Shown piece after piece: positions 28,476 through 37,154 of a stretch of 64,000 nucleotides of DNA. Both the position numbers and the translations under genes were made by a program. Under the pieces are notes generated by a model. It searched no databases and was not told where the DNA came from. It saw nothing but the letters and a program-made list of their open reading frames with translations. Source of the DNA: Chromatiales bacterium. GTDB taxonomy: Bacteria; Pseudomonadota; Gammaproteobacteria; JAGRCI01. Numbering within the stretch: position 1 is the stretch's first letter; every line of letters starts with the position of its first letter. The stretch lies in assembly GCA_020445565.1 (NCBI GenBank), contig JAGRGI010000064.1, forward strand, positions 1-64,000. Direction: 5' to 3'.

Positions 28476-29573
28476 CTACGGACCGAAGGACCGGACGAAC
28501 TCGACCATTCCCTTCTCGAATCGGCCCGTCATCGCCAGAACATCATCCAGTTGGCTTTGGGCATAGGCGTTAGTGAGCAGATAGCCCGCGCCACCGTCAT
28601 GAAGGAGATAGTCCCAACGCACCGTGTCCTCGATGGCGTTGCCTTGCGCATCGATCAATTGGTAGAAAACGATATCCACCGGCTCGGCATCGAGTCGGAA
28701 ATAAATCTTTCTGGACGGATTACCGGTCTGATAGTCGGCCAGCACCTCGGGGGGCATCTTGGCCAGCCAATTTTTCATTTTCGCCTGACTGTAGGGAGTG
28801 AATCGGGCGAGGTAACCGGCATTGTCCCCGGCGCGCAAACGCGTGAACGCCAGCGCGTAATCCGCCATCGCCCGCGAACCATCGCGGCTGGCTTCCTCCA
28901 TTGTCGCTCCGCCATACCAACGCCCCGCAAACCGCAGTACCGGCGTAAGCTGAGAAATCGGTTGGTCAGGAGGAGACAGGCTTAATCCATACGCACCCCG
29001 ACTCTTGCCGGCGGTAACCTCGGAGGCTTCCTGCAACACCGCGAGGATGAAGGCTTCCAGTGGTCTGGATGAGCTGACCAAGTCAGCCCGGATTCCTCCC
29101 TCTCCGGGCTCCAGGACGAATGCCCGCCGCCATAGATGGGATGAGCCCTTGACACGCAGATTGGTTTCCCAAACGAACATCCGTCGCCCATCGAGAAATA
29201 CCTGATACAGAACCTTCGATCGCCCCAGGGTGGGAAATGACTTGCGCAAGCCGTCCACCAGCGACTTCTGCCCCACCTTGCCGCCCTGCCCCAGCAGTGT
29301 TCCAGCCGCATCGTAGTCACCGGAAGCTACCGCCTCCATCACACCGGCAAAGGTTTTCTCGTATTCATCCTCGGCTTTGCCTGCAAAGGATGCCAACGGT
29401 TCCATATAGCGCTGAACCACCAAGTCGACGGACATGCTGGAGAGCACGGGGTTTCGATCGGCCGATACCGGCACATAAAAACTCACCGTTTCACTGGCCA
29501 GTCCCGGCGCGCTCAACAGCAACGCGACAGTCGCCAGGAACGTAGCCAAACTCGTCCGGATTGAATCGATCAC
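28476..29573 (-). CDS. Exported protein of unknown function
   Basis: The 365-residue precursor is best started at the GTG at 29573. It has AAGGTGG upstream and gives a clean signal peptide (IDSIRTSLATFLATVALLLS, cleavage near GLASE). An ATG at 29651 that overlaps the preceding stop by one base is the alternative and would add 26 residues before the signal. The mature protein has a helical region (VMEAVASGDYDAAGTLL) and a beta-rich stretch with KVLYQVFLDGRRMFVWETNL. No known enzyme motif is seen. Its position between the Cys-rich protein and the giant protein suggests a role in the same envelope structure. Confidence 0.6.
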   Translation of the reverse strand: MIDSIRTSLATFLATVALLLSAPGLASETVSFYVPVSADRNPVLSSMSVDLVVQRYMEPLASFAGKAEDEYEKTFAGVMEAVASGDYDAAGTLLGQGGKVGQKSLVDGLRKSFPTLGRSKVLYQVFLDGRRMFVWETNLRVKGSSHLWRRAFVLEPGEGGIRADLVSSSRPLEAFILAVLQEASEVTAGKSRGAYGLSLSPPDQPISQLTPVLRFAGRWYGGATMEEASRDGSRAMADYALAFTRLRAGDNAGYLARFTPYSQAKMKNWLAKMPPEVLADYQTGNPSRKIYFRLDAEPVDIVFYQLIDAQGNAIEDTVRWDYLLHDGGAGYLLTNAYAQSQLDDVLAMTGRFEKGMVEFVRSFGP

Positions 29574-29650
29574 TGGTTCCACCTTTATGAGTCTGCGCGC
29601 AACGATGGCTTGCTCACTGTTACTCCGCAGCTTCGTATCGCTGTTCATCA

Positions 29651-32600
29651 TCAGAACAAGGTCGCTCCGCCGAAGATCACGTGCTCGAACACGATTCGTT
29701 TTCGCCCAGGGAACAGGGAGATGAACTCCGCTCGGAAGGTTATCCTGCCTATTCGTCCGAAGAAATCGAAGCCGCTGCCGCACGCGGGAAGGTTGAACGA
29801 ACCGCCTGCCGTCACGGAGAAGCGTATCGCCGCGGGCTTGACGTCCAGCCCCGCGCAAACCTCATCGGTGATCGCGGTCTCGAAACAACCGATCACTTCG
29901 ATTTTGATTTCGGGTTGCAGATCCACGCTTCCGCGCAGGTTGCCGAAGGTACACGTGTCATCCGGGTCACAGGCATTGAAGTGCCGGCCGATTTCGCCTG
30001 AGGCGCGGAAATCGAGATTTGCCTTCACGCCGACATCGAATACGATCTCCAGCACCGCGATACCGAAATCATAGGTGCGATCGAATGCCGGCGGCCCCCA
30101 CAAGGTCCAGGAATTGATCTTGACCTTGAGCAGTCCGGTCGCGGAAGCCTCTTTCACGCCCAACTCCTGCAACCCGGACTCTTCGTCACAGCAGTTGCGG
30201 GCACGGCCGCGCAAACCGACTCGGGCCTCTTCCAGGCTGATGCTGCCCAAACCCGGAATGGCGTTGATCACGCTCTCGATTTTCGATTTGATGGTAGGTG
30301 GAACCTGAACATCGCCGGTCAGGGAGGAGTCGTCGAACCAACTGCCCGTATCGATCTCCTCGCCGACGCATTCACCGTCGAGACACTGATCGTTTTCGGT
30401 ACATTCGTTCTCATCGTCGCACATGGTGCCATCGGTTTCGGTGGCGTCCGGGTCCTCCACGCATTGGCCGTTGTCACAAACCATGGACGAACACATCGAT
30501 CCGTCGTCGCACGACTGGCCATCCATTCCAGGATCCGGCTCATTCACACATCCACCCTCTTCGCACCGGTCCATGGTACAGACGTTGTCATCGTCACAAT
30601 CCATTTCCTCGCCGGGCATGCAACTTCCTTCGCTACATTCGTCGTTTTCGGTGCAGCCGTCGCCGTCGTCACAGCTGTTGTTGTTGTTCTCGTTTACACA
30701 ACCGCTGGCCGGATCGCAGGAATCGTCGGTACAGTCGTTACCGTCGTCGCAGGTATCCGCGATGGAGTCGCCACCGCAAGCCCCGCCCGTGCACTGATCG
30801 TTCTCCGTGCAGGCATCACCGTCGTCGCAAGGTGTACCGTCGTCCTCTCGACTCTGCTCCACGCAGGTCCCGCCTTCGCAGATGGCGACCGAACAGCCGG
30901 AACCGTCATCGCAGGCGCCGCCCTCATTGGTGGGTTCATGAACGCAGGAACCATTCTCGCAACGGTCGGACGTACAGGGATTTCCGTCATCGCAACTCGA
31001 CACGCAGGTATCGGGCGGCGGCGGCGGCGCGCAACCGTGCCAACCGGCTTTAACGATGCCATAGCCGTCGTCGGAACAGAGCTGCGTTCCGTCGCCGGTT
31101 ATGGTTGCGGTACCGATGGCAACGAACTCGCCGAGGTCATGGTCAAAAGAGAACATTTCCGCCTGCGCCCCTGGCGCCATGGAGGTGTTGGGGATGCAAA
31201 TCCCGGCCGGCGGATCGAAGTGGGTATTGGCAGGCTGCAAGGTGCCCGCCAACATAAATGCCGAACCCAAGGGTGGCGGCATCGGCACGCGCTCACCGCG
31301 CACCTGTGTCCAACTGATGGTGCATTGACTCAGACCATTCGGACAGGTGACCGAGTGGGCCTTGATGGTGAGCTTCGATCCCGGCACGTTAGGCATCGAC
31401 AGGAAAATATCCTGCTCGGGCCCACCGGTCTGCACGAGGATTTCGTTATTGGCCAACGGGAGCAGCCATATGGGCTGGCCAACGGTGTTGTCCTGGCCGG
31501 CTATGGTGGTGAGGTCGAAACCCACCGCCGGCCAAATCCCTTCACGCGGCGTTGTCGAACCGTCGGCCACCATGTGCACGGCGCCTACCGGGACGCCGGC
31601 TATGACGAATCGCCCTTGTTCGTCTGTTACGGCGGTGGGAACCGGGTCCAGAACCGCACCAACCTGCTCAACATGAACGGTGACGCCGGGAATGGGATTG
31701 TCCTGGTTGTCCAACACGATGCCGCTGATGGTCGTATCATCCACTGGACCGGCGACCCGGCTGGATGCGCTGAACGCGGCTGGCGCTTCGCTGAGCCCCG
31801 CGAAACCAGCGGTCGCGACTTGATTGTTGATACCCTGCTGCGGCCCCATGGTCCAGCGGACGCTGGCCAAGCCGTCATTGTCCGTCGTCTTCACCACGCT
31901 GGCTGCACCGTCCAAACGTCCGCCGCCCGCTTCCACGGCAAACGTCACGTCCACACCGGCTACCGGGTTTCCGCCTTCGTCGGTCACGATCACGACCAGT
32001 GGCAAAGGCAGCACTTCCTCCGCCACGCCGACCTGACCACTGCCGGACAGCGTGGTGACCCGGAAGGGATCGCCTGGGCTGGAAAATGCGCAGAACTCCA
32101 CTTCTCCAATGTATCCCGGCGCGCTGGCAATCACACGATGGTTGGCTGCGCCGGTACGCGCTCCCAGGGTGAAGCGCACACTGGCTATGCCGTTGTCGTC
32201 GGTGAACCGAACCAGTTCTGAACCGCTTTCCGGGAACGCGTCCAGCACACCGTCACCGCGCGACACGTGGAAGGTAACCGGCTGGCCCACCACCGGATCG
32301 CCGTTGGCATCGAGCAGTGTCACCACCAGGGGATCGGCAAGGGCCGAACCCATGACGGCCTGTTGATTGTTCCCCGACAGCAACACGATTCGCTGACCGG
32401 CCTGATCCTGAAGAGTGAGCTCCGTTTCCACGGTGCGAGAGTTGCCGGCGCGATCGCGTGCGACTACGGTGAGCCGATTCAAGCCACGCTGAAGCAGCAT
32501 GTCGGGCACCACCCAGGCACGGTTGGCGATTTCCGCTTCCACGCCGTTCACCGTTACCTGGCAGTCTTCCCCATCGATGGTGGTACCGGTGATGATGTCG

Positions 32601-33388
32601 TTGATCTGCCCAGCGATATCCACCTGAGGCGAGGTGAGCACGGCACCGGCACGGGGAGTCTCGACTGTCACCATGGGTGGCAGCGTATCGACGACGATCT
32701 GCACGCTGTCGCTGCTGACGTCCCCCTGAGCGTCTTCGGCGGTCACCACCAACGTGTTCACGCCCTCGCGCAAGGCCAGACCGATAAGGCTGAAGCGGCC
32801 GGTGCTGATCGTGGCGGGTTGACCCGCAACCGTTACGGCGACGGCGTTGTCGCCGACCGTGCCCGAGACATCAACCTGGGTAACATTGAGCAAGGTACCT
32901 GGGGTTGGTGATTCGATGGCCAGTTCAGGGCCGATGCCATCGCCGCCCTCAACGGGTGTTGCGTAGACGCTGTCTTCAATGGTGAGTCGCGGTAACCGGC
33001 GGGAATCGGGTTGGAACGTGAGTGGCAGTTCTACCGAAGCTCCGGGTTCCAGTGTTTCCAGGTCGGCAATGAATACTGGACGACCATCCGTTGTCAGGTC
33101 ATCGTTCCCCAAAATCTGAACGGTGTCCGGGAGCAGCGAGTCGATTACCAGATACAGCGGACCGTTCAGGTTGGTGTTGCCCGTGTTGGTCAGCACAGCA
33201 ACAGCCTGGGTCTCTCCTGTCACACGGTTGGACGAAAAACGTGTGTAGGCCGTCGTCACCGTATCGCTGACGACATCCAAGGCACCGCGATCCACTTCCG
33301 CCCAGGCGCTGGAATTCGAGAAGCACAGGATGAGGACGACCCATCGCACCATTCGCAGCGCACAGGCGGCGTGCCCATTTGTTCGCAT
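29651..33388 (-). CDS. Large secreted protein with Ig-like domains and a Cys-rich repeat region
   Basis: The 1245-residue precursor starts at ATG 33388, 9 bases after GGGAG, and has a signal peptide (VRWVVLILCFSNSSAWA). Ig-like domains follow: bacterial Ig repeats with PGTLLNVTQVDVSGTVGDNA, then invasin-type Big_1 domains with PVVGQPVTFHVSRGDGVLDA and PVAGVDVTFAVEAGGGRLDG, and a carboxypeptidase-regulatory-like domain. From about 31045 to 30350 lies an array of short Cys-rich repeats such as CDDGNPCTSDRCENGSC, of a type common in secreted proteins of deltaproteobacteria. The C-terminal ~250 residues form a separate, partly Cys-containing domain with alternating beta-strand pattern. Dozens of cysteines need oxidative folding, and a DsbA-like gene lies in the same cluster. 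Confidence 0.8.
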   Translation of the reverse strand: MRTNGHAACALRMVRWVVLILCFSNSSAWAEVDRGALDVVSDTVTTAYTRFSSNRVTGETQAVAVLTNTGNTNLNGPLYLVIDSLLPDTVQILGNDDLTTDGRPVFIADLETLEPGASVELPLTFQPDSRRLPRLTIEDSVYATPVEGGDGIGPELAIESPTPGTLLNVTQVDVSGTVGDNAVAVTVAGQPATISTGRFSLIGLALREGVNTLVVTAEDAQGDVSSDSVQIVVDTLPPMVTVETPRAGAVLTSPQVDIAGQINDIITGTTIDGEDCQVTVNGVEAEIANRAWVVPDMLLQRGLNRLTVVARDRAGNSRTVETELTLQDQAGQRIVLLSGNNQQAVMGSALADPLVVTLLDANGDPVVGQPVTFHVSRGDGVLDAFPESGSELVRFTDDNGIASVRFTLGARTGAANHRVIASAPGYIGEVEFCAFSSPGDPFRVTTLSGSGQVGVAEEVLPLPLVVIVTDEGGNPVAGVDVTFAVEAGGGRLDGAASVVKTTDNDGLASVRWTMGPQQGINNQVATAGFAGLSEAPAAFSASSRVAGPVDDTTISGIVLDNQDNPIPGVTVHVEQVGAVLDPVPTAVTDEQGRFVIAGVPVGAVHMVADGSTTPREGIWPAVGFDLTTIAGQDNTVGQPIWLLPLANNEILVQTGGPEQDIFLSMPNVPGSKLTIKAHSVTCPNGLSQCTISWTQVRGERVPMPPPLGSAFMLAGTLQPANTHFDPPAGICIPNTSMAPGAQAEMFSFDHDLGEFVAIGTATITGDGTQLCSDDGYGIVKAGWHGCAPPPPPDTCVSSCDDGNPCTSDRCENGSCVHEPTNEGGACDDGSGCSVAICEGGTCVEQSREDDGTPCDDGDACTENDQCTGGACGGDSIADTCDDGNDCTDDSCDPASGCVNENNNNSCDDGDGCTENDECSEGSCMPGEEMDCDDDNVCTMDRCEEGGCVNEPDPGMDGQSCDDGSMCSSMVCDNGQCVEDPDATETDGTMCDDENECTENDQCLDGECVGEEIDTGSWFDDSSLTGDVQVPPTIKSKIESVINAIPGLGSISLEEARVGLRGRARNCCDEESGLQELGVKEASATGLLKVKINSWTLWGPPAFDRTYDFGIAVLEIVFDVGVKANLDFRASGEIGRHFNACDPDDTCTFGNLRGSVDLQPEIKIEVIGCFETAITDEVCAGLDVKPAAIRFSVTAGGSFNLPACGSGFDFFGRIGRITFRAEFISLFPGRKRIVFEHVIFGGATLF

Positions 33389-33548
33389 TGCACTCATCTC
33401 CCGAGAGACCAAATCGTTGTTCCGGCGAAACACAAAAGCCTCACGACGACCTGGTGCGTGAGCGCCGCACAGGCACTCAACCCAATGATCCAGAGAAAAT
33501 CGTTAAAATTCGTCGCCCTACCTGGCTGACTCCTCAAACGTTGGCGGG

Positions 33549-34148
33549 CTAACCCACCGGCTTCCAGACGCGCAGTCGCGCAGCACCCAAGCCAAAAAGC
33601 AATAACCACATCGTTCCCGGAAGCGGCAATCCGTTACCCATGGGAGTCAAGGGGTCGAGCCGTAGATTGGAAACAGTCAAAGTCGAGTCGACACCGATAT
33701 CGCCCGGCTCCGAGATCAGCGTTATTCTCAAACCAAGCTGACTGCCTACCAACGTGCTCAAATCGAACAGAATGGTTCCCATGGAAGTCACATCGCTGGA
33801 AAAGACAAAAGCCGGCCCCAGAGCCATGGAGGTCATCGCGTCCAAAAGCTCTACCAAAAATGAATCGGTTTCACCCGCCGCCTCTTGAAACGCGTAATCC
33901 AGGTACAGACCGGTTCCCAGGGCCGCGACAATCACTTCGGGATCTCCCAGAGTGGGGTTGTTTTCCAGCACTACCGTGCTGAACCCCAGATCCTCCTCCA
34001 TCAACGCACTGCTCCCGTCCGGCACAATGGTGACCGTCGGATCGGCAAAAAAATCATTCAAGTCGATCATCGCCGCCGCCGCCGCGGACGAAAACAACAG
34101 AAGAACAAACGGACCAATGGCCCAAACTGCAACTTGGCGAATCTTCAT
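33549..34148 (-). CDS. VPLPA/PEP-CTERM-type exosortase substrate
   Basis: The 199-residue precursor starts at ATG 34148 with GGGGGAG 5 bases upstream. It has a signal peptide (VAVWAIGPFVLLLFSSAAAA) and ends in LPLPGTMWLLLFGLGAARL plus a short basic tail (RVWKPVG). This is the tripartite pattern of the PEP-CTERM family: Pro-containing motif, hydrophobic helix, Arg/Lys cluster. Such proteins are processed by an EpsH/XrtA-type exosortase and are linked to exopolysaccharide biofilm matrices. The body is beta-rich and acidic. No exosortase is in the window. It is separated from the Cys-rich gene by 160 bases, so may be transcribed on its own. Confidence 0.75.
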   Translation of the reverse strand: MKIRQVAVWAIGPFVLLLFSSAAAAAMIDLNDFFADPTVTIVPDGSSALMEEDLGFSTVVLENNPTLGDPEVIVAALGTGLYLDYAFQEAAGETDSFLVELLDAMTSMALGPAFVFSSDVTSMGTILFDLSTLVGSQLGLRITLISEPGDIGVDSTLTVSNLRLDPLTPMGNGLPLPGTMWLLLFGLGAARLRVWKPVG

Positions 34149-34788
34149 CCGCTCCCCCGAAATGAGTCGAGATTGAAAAACATTTCTCTGAGGCACTACA
34201 CCAACACAAATGCGAATGCGCAGCGGCATCGCACAGCAAAGCGGAGTACCACTTTGCATTCACCCAATTGCCCTAAGTGCAGAGGAAAAGCAAAACGCGT
34301 GCGTTTTACAAGAAGCCGCCAGCGGCGAAACATCGCTGCCGGGACAAGATTTGATTTTTAGTTGTAGGCAAAGAGTGGCACAGTCTGTTTAGGCCGTCAA
34401 CAAAATCCTGAGTAGTTCAGCGATATCTGATTCTTGCAGATAAATATTAATCATTTTGTAATATAAATTAGAAAGATAGGGAGATTAAACGAGCCCTGTT
34501 CAGCCAATCTGGGCTGGCCTGAAGACCTGCCCTCACAACCGGAGCACGGGCGCCTTGGCAACAGCCTTATAAGGTATTGGACACTATATGAGGCAAGCTC
34601 AAAAGAAGGGTAATTCCAAGGAAAAAACGATACAGGGACGAGGTAACAGAAGTCCCCTTTACGATTCGAACCTGAGAAAAACTTCTGCGGCATGCACCAT
34701 CCCTGGTCAATCGCAACAAATAAATCCAGAGTAAAACAATCAGGAATCGGGCAATGATTTCCCTGCTTTCGGATGACAACGAGCACCT
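34149..34788. other. 640-base intergenic region, partly AT-rich
   Basis: No gene is convincing here. It contains a perfect palindrome at 34292-34307, an AT-rich block at about 34425-34475 (for instance AGATAAATATTAATCATTTT), and a small GC hairpin near 34500-34520. The AT-rich part is far below the GC content of the neighbours and may contain the promoter of the PEP-CTERM gene or mark old insertion of foreign DNA. Confidence 0.5.
34292..34307. repeat. Palindrome upstream of the PEP-CTERM gene
   Basis: AAAACGC (34292-34298) and GCGTTTT (34301-34307) are perfect inverted arms around GT. It lies about 145 bases before the PEP-CTERM start and could be a regulator operator. Confidence 0.4.
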
Positions 34789-35748
34789 TCAAACCGAGTT
34801 GCGCAGCATTAACTCCTCCGGATAAGGACTCATGTACAACTGCCTGGCGATGTATTCATCCGGATTGCGCCGGAAGTGATGGCGCAGCAGCGTCAGTGGC
34901 ACGATCAACGGCACCAGACCTCGTCCATAGTTTTCGATGGTTTCCGCCAATTCCTGTCGATCGCCGCTGTCCAGGCTGCGCTTGAGAAACCCCGCCAGGC
35001 GTTGCAGCACCCTGGCGTGCTGACGGCGGGTGATAGGCTTGCGAACGGCAGTCATCACCCGATTGATGTACTCCTTTGCCACTGCCGTGACATCGGCATC
35101 ACCCAGACCCGCCAGCAACCGGCCGCAGGCGCGGGCCTCGTTCTCATCGTGGGCACCGATAAGTAATTTGTGCTCGGTGTGAAAGGCAACCAGGGCCCCT
35201 GCGGTAACGCCTGCCCTTTCCAAGGCTTGCCAGCGGTGGTAGAGAAACACTCGGCCGATGAAGTTTTCACGCAAGGCCGGATCCTGCAGACGCCCTTCTT
35301 CTTCCATGGGTAAGAGAGGCAAACCCTGGGAAAACTCCCGCGCGTAGATGCCCGTACCTGTTTTGGCAGGCATGCCGGATTGGGAATAGACCTTTACCCG
35401 TTCCATGCCGCAGCTGGGCGATGCGCGTTTCAGTATGTAGCCGCTGATGTCGGTGAGTGCGCGGACCTGGGCGCGGCCATAATCCCGCAGGGCATCGGTC
35501 GCATCCAGACTGTCGTCGCGATTGCCCTTGGCGCGCGGCGCCTCCGGATCGCCCACCAGGCGGATTGCCTGACGTGGAATCCCAAGACCGATGGCGACTT
35601 CGGGACAACGCGGCACGAATTCAAAATAGCGGGCCAGGGATTCGGTGATGAACAGGCTGCGCTTATGCCCGCCATCGAAGCGGACCTCCTCTCCCAGCAG
35701 GCAGGAACTGATCCCCACCCGTATGCGCGCCAGCGCGGGCTCGGTCAT
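34789..35748 (-). CDS. DUF523 (TudS-like desulfidase) fused to DUF1722 (YbgA) protein
   Basis: The 319-residue protein has an N-terminal DUF523 domain with three conserved cysteines, ISSCLLG (C16), VPRCPEV (C48) and ASPSCGM (C113). In TudS-type thiouracil desulfidases these bind a [4Fe-4S] cluster. The C-terminal half (about 170-319) is a DUF1722/YbgA domain (ALVAFHTEHKLLIGAH, PYPEELMLRNSV). The fused architecture is common in proteobacteria. A role in removing sulfur from thiolated bases, perhaps during photo- or oxidative damage, is inference. The ATG overlaps the stop of the glutathione peroxidase gene (ATGA), so the two are co-translated. Confidence 0.85.
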   Translation of the reverse strand: MTEPALARIRVGISSCLLGEEVRFDGGHKRSLFITESLARYFEFVPRCPEVAIGLGIPRQAIRLVGDPEAPRAKGNRDDSLDATDALRDYGRAQVRALTDISGYILKRASPSCGMERVKVYSQSGMPAKTGTGIYAREFSQGLPLLPMEEEGRLQDPALRENFIGRVFLYHRWQALERAGVTAGALVAFHTEHKLLIGAHDENEARACGRLLAGLGDADVTAVAKEYINRVMTAVRKPITRRQHARVLQRLAGFLKRSLDSGDRQELAETIENYGRGLVPLIVPLTLLRHHFRRNPDEYIARQLYMSPYPEELMLRNSV

Positions 35749-36284
35749 AGCTGGGCCTCTATGGCCCTCAATAACTCCTTGCTATCGGGCCTTACCTGGC
35801 TGCGGAAACTTCCCACCACATTACCCTGCCGGTCGAGCAGGTATTTGTGGAAATTCCAGCGCGGATATTCGCCGGCCAGATTTGCCAGCTTGCGATACAG
35901 CGGGTCTGCGTCTTTCTGCGCGGCGTGGGTCTTTTCGAACATGGGGAATTTGACGCCATAGGTGAGACGACAGAATTCCTGCACCTGCTTCTCGGTTCCC
36001 GGCTCCTGTCCGCCGAAATCGTTGGAAGGAAATCCGAGGATCACCAGTCCACGGTCCTTCTCACGGTCATAGAGGGCCTCCAGACCATCGTATTGCGGCG
36101 TGTAGGCGCACTTGCTGGCGGTATTGACAATCAGCACCACCTTGCCGGCATAGAGATCGCACAAGCGGACCGGCTCTTTGCCGTTCAAGGGCCGTTTCTC
36201 GAAATCCAAGGTCGAGGGGCAAGCGTCGGCGGCAACGGCCGGCGCGCCGAGAGACAAGAACAGAAAGACAAGGAACCAGCGCAT
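35745..36284 (-). CDS. Exported glutathione peroxidase-family thiol peroxidase
   Basis: The 179-residue precursor begins MRWFLVFLFLSLGAPAVAAD, a signal peptide that puts it in the periplasm. The peroxidatic site is VNTASKCAYTPQYDGL (Cys rather than selenocysteine), followed by GFPSNDFGGQEPG and the WNFHKYL Trp/Asn motif, completing the catalytic set. It reduces hydroperoxides, more likely with thioredoxin-like donors than with glutathione. ATG 36284 is chosen over an upstream in-frame start because it begins the signal peptide. Divergent from the peroxiredoxin gene with a shared 183-base AT-rich region, which suggests joint peroxide-stress control. Confidence 0.92.
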   Translation of the reverse strand: MRWFLVFLFLSLGAPAVAADACPSTLDFEKRPLNGKEPVRLCDLYAGKVVLIVNTASKCAYTPQYDGLEALYDREKDRGLVILGFPSNDFGGQEPGTEKQVQEFCRLTYGVKFPMFEKTHAAQKDADPLYRKLANLAGEYPRWNFHKYLLDRQGNVVGSFRSQVRPDSKELLRAIEAQL

Positions 36285-36364
36285 GGTAGCGATTCTCCGC
36301 GGTAAGAAACTCCCTTCATGATAGCCCCAAGGAACGATAGCAATCACCTATCCATGCGACAGTA

Positions 36365-36405
36365 TTAAACTATTTTATCTATTAATTATAAAATTCTACT
36401 ATGCC
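36365..36405 (+). promoter_or_regulatory. AT-rich promoter region between glutathione peroxidase and peroxiredoxin genes
   Basis: A 40-base block nearly free of G and C (TTAAACTATTTTATCTATTA and the following bases) contains several -10-like hexamers, such as TATAAA and TACTAT (36397-36402). It stands out strongly from the GC-rich surroundings. The exact -35 cannot be fixed, and it may serve both directions. Confidence 0.4.
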
Positions 36406-36467
36406 TCTCAAGCCGGGCGGCAACGCCCAATCCCAAAACTGAATACTTGCATCAAGAGGCTCTCACA

Positions 36468-37118
36468 ATGGAAAACACCAATCCGATTGCTCCCGCCATG
36501 CCGCGCCTGAACGAACCCGCCCCCGCCTTCGAGGCCCCCACCACCCATGGGGTCAAGAAGCTGGAAGACTATCGTGGCAAGTGGCTGGTGCTGTTTTCCC
36601 ATCCGGCGGACTTCACACCGGTGTGCACCACGGAATTCATCGCCTTCGCCAATCGCCACGGGGATTTCCAGGCATTGAATACCGAGTTGCTGGGCCTGTC
36701 CATCGACAGTCACTACTCGCACTTGGCCTGGGAACGCAACATCAAGGAGAAGTTCGGGGTGGAGATCCCCTTCCCGATCATCGCCGACCTGTCCATGCAG
36801 GTGGCCCGCGCCTACGGCATGATCCAGCCCGGCGCCAGCGACACCTCAGCGGTTCGCGCCACCTTCATCATCGACCCGGAAGGCATCCTGCGCGCCATGG
36901 TCTATTACCCGATGACCAACGGCCGTTCGATCGACGAGTTCGTGCGTCTGGTTCAGGCCCTACAGACCTCCGACAAGCACAAGGTTGCGACCCCGGAAGC
37001 CTGGCAGCCTGGCGACAAGGTCATCGTGCCGCCGCCCGCCACCGCCGAAGCCGCCGAGGCACGCATGAAGGAAGGTTACGAATGCGTGGATTGGTACTTC
37101 TGTAAGAAGGCGTTGTAA
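36468..37118 (+). CDS. 1-Cys peroxiredoxin (Prx6 subfamily)
   Basis: This 216-residue cytoplasmic enzyme reduces hydrogen peroxide and organic hydroperoxides. The peroxidatic cysteine is C53 in HPADFTPVCTTEF, and the Prx6 signature continues with SIDSHYSHLAWERNI and GMIQPGASDTSAVRATFIID. The extended C-terminal domain (KVATPEAWQPGDKVIVPPPA) is typical of Prx6 rather than AhpC. Start ATG 36468 has AGAGG 8 bases upstream; a TTG 21 bases earlier is less likely. Divergent from the exported glutathione peroxidase. Confidence 0.95.
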   Translation: MENTNPIAPAMPRLNEPAPAFEAPTTHGVKKLEDYRGKWLVLFSHPADFTPVCTTEFIAFANRHGDFQALNTELLGLSIDSHYSHLAWERNIKEKFGVEIPFPIIADLSMQVARAYGMIQPGASDTSAVRATFIIDPEGILRAMVYYPMTNGRSIDEFVRLVQALQTSDKHKVATPEAWQPGDKVIVPPPATAEAAEARMKEGYECVDWYFCKKAL

Positions 37119-37126
37119 AAACCGAT

Positions 37127-37151
37127 GTTCGGTGGGCAATGCCCGCCGAAC
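37127..37151. terminator. Hairpin between convergent peroxiredoxin and DUF1513 genes
   Basis: GTTCGGTGGGC (37127-37137) pairs with GCCCGCCGAAC (37141-37151), one G:T mismatch, loop AAT. It lies 8 bases after the peroxiredoxin stop and 3 bases beyond the DUF1513 stop, so it probably ends both transcripts. The core GGGCA-x-TGCCC is also seen in the hairpin at 55524-55560. Confidence 0.7.
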
Positions 37152-37154
37152 GCT

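Noticed and set aside
34308-34322. Sigma-54-like TGGCGGCTTCTTGTA on the minus strand upstream of the PEP-CTERM gene
   Set aside because: The spacing is one base short and the -12 reads TTGTA instead of TTGCA. Not good enough to call.
34640-34720. tRNA-like GGTTCGAATC motif on the minus strand
   Set aside because: The flanking bases do not form a five-base T-arm stem, and no acceptor, anticodon or D arm pairs with it. Taken as chance.
34451-34792. A 113-codon minus-strand frame
   Set aside because: It has no ribosome site, odd composition for this genome, and spans an AT-rich gap with no family resemblance.
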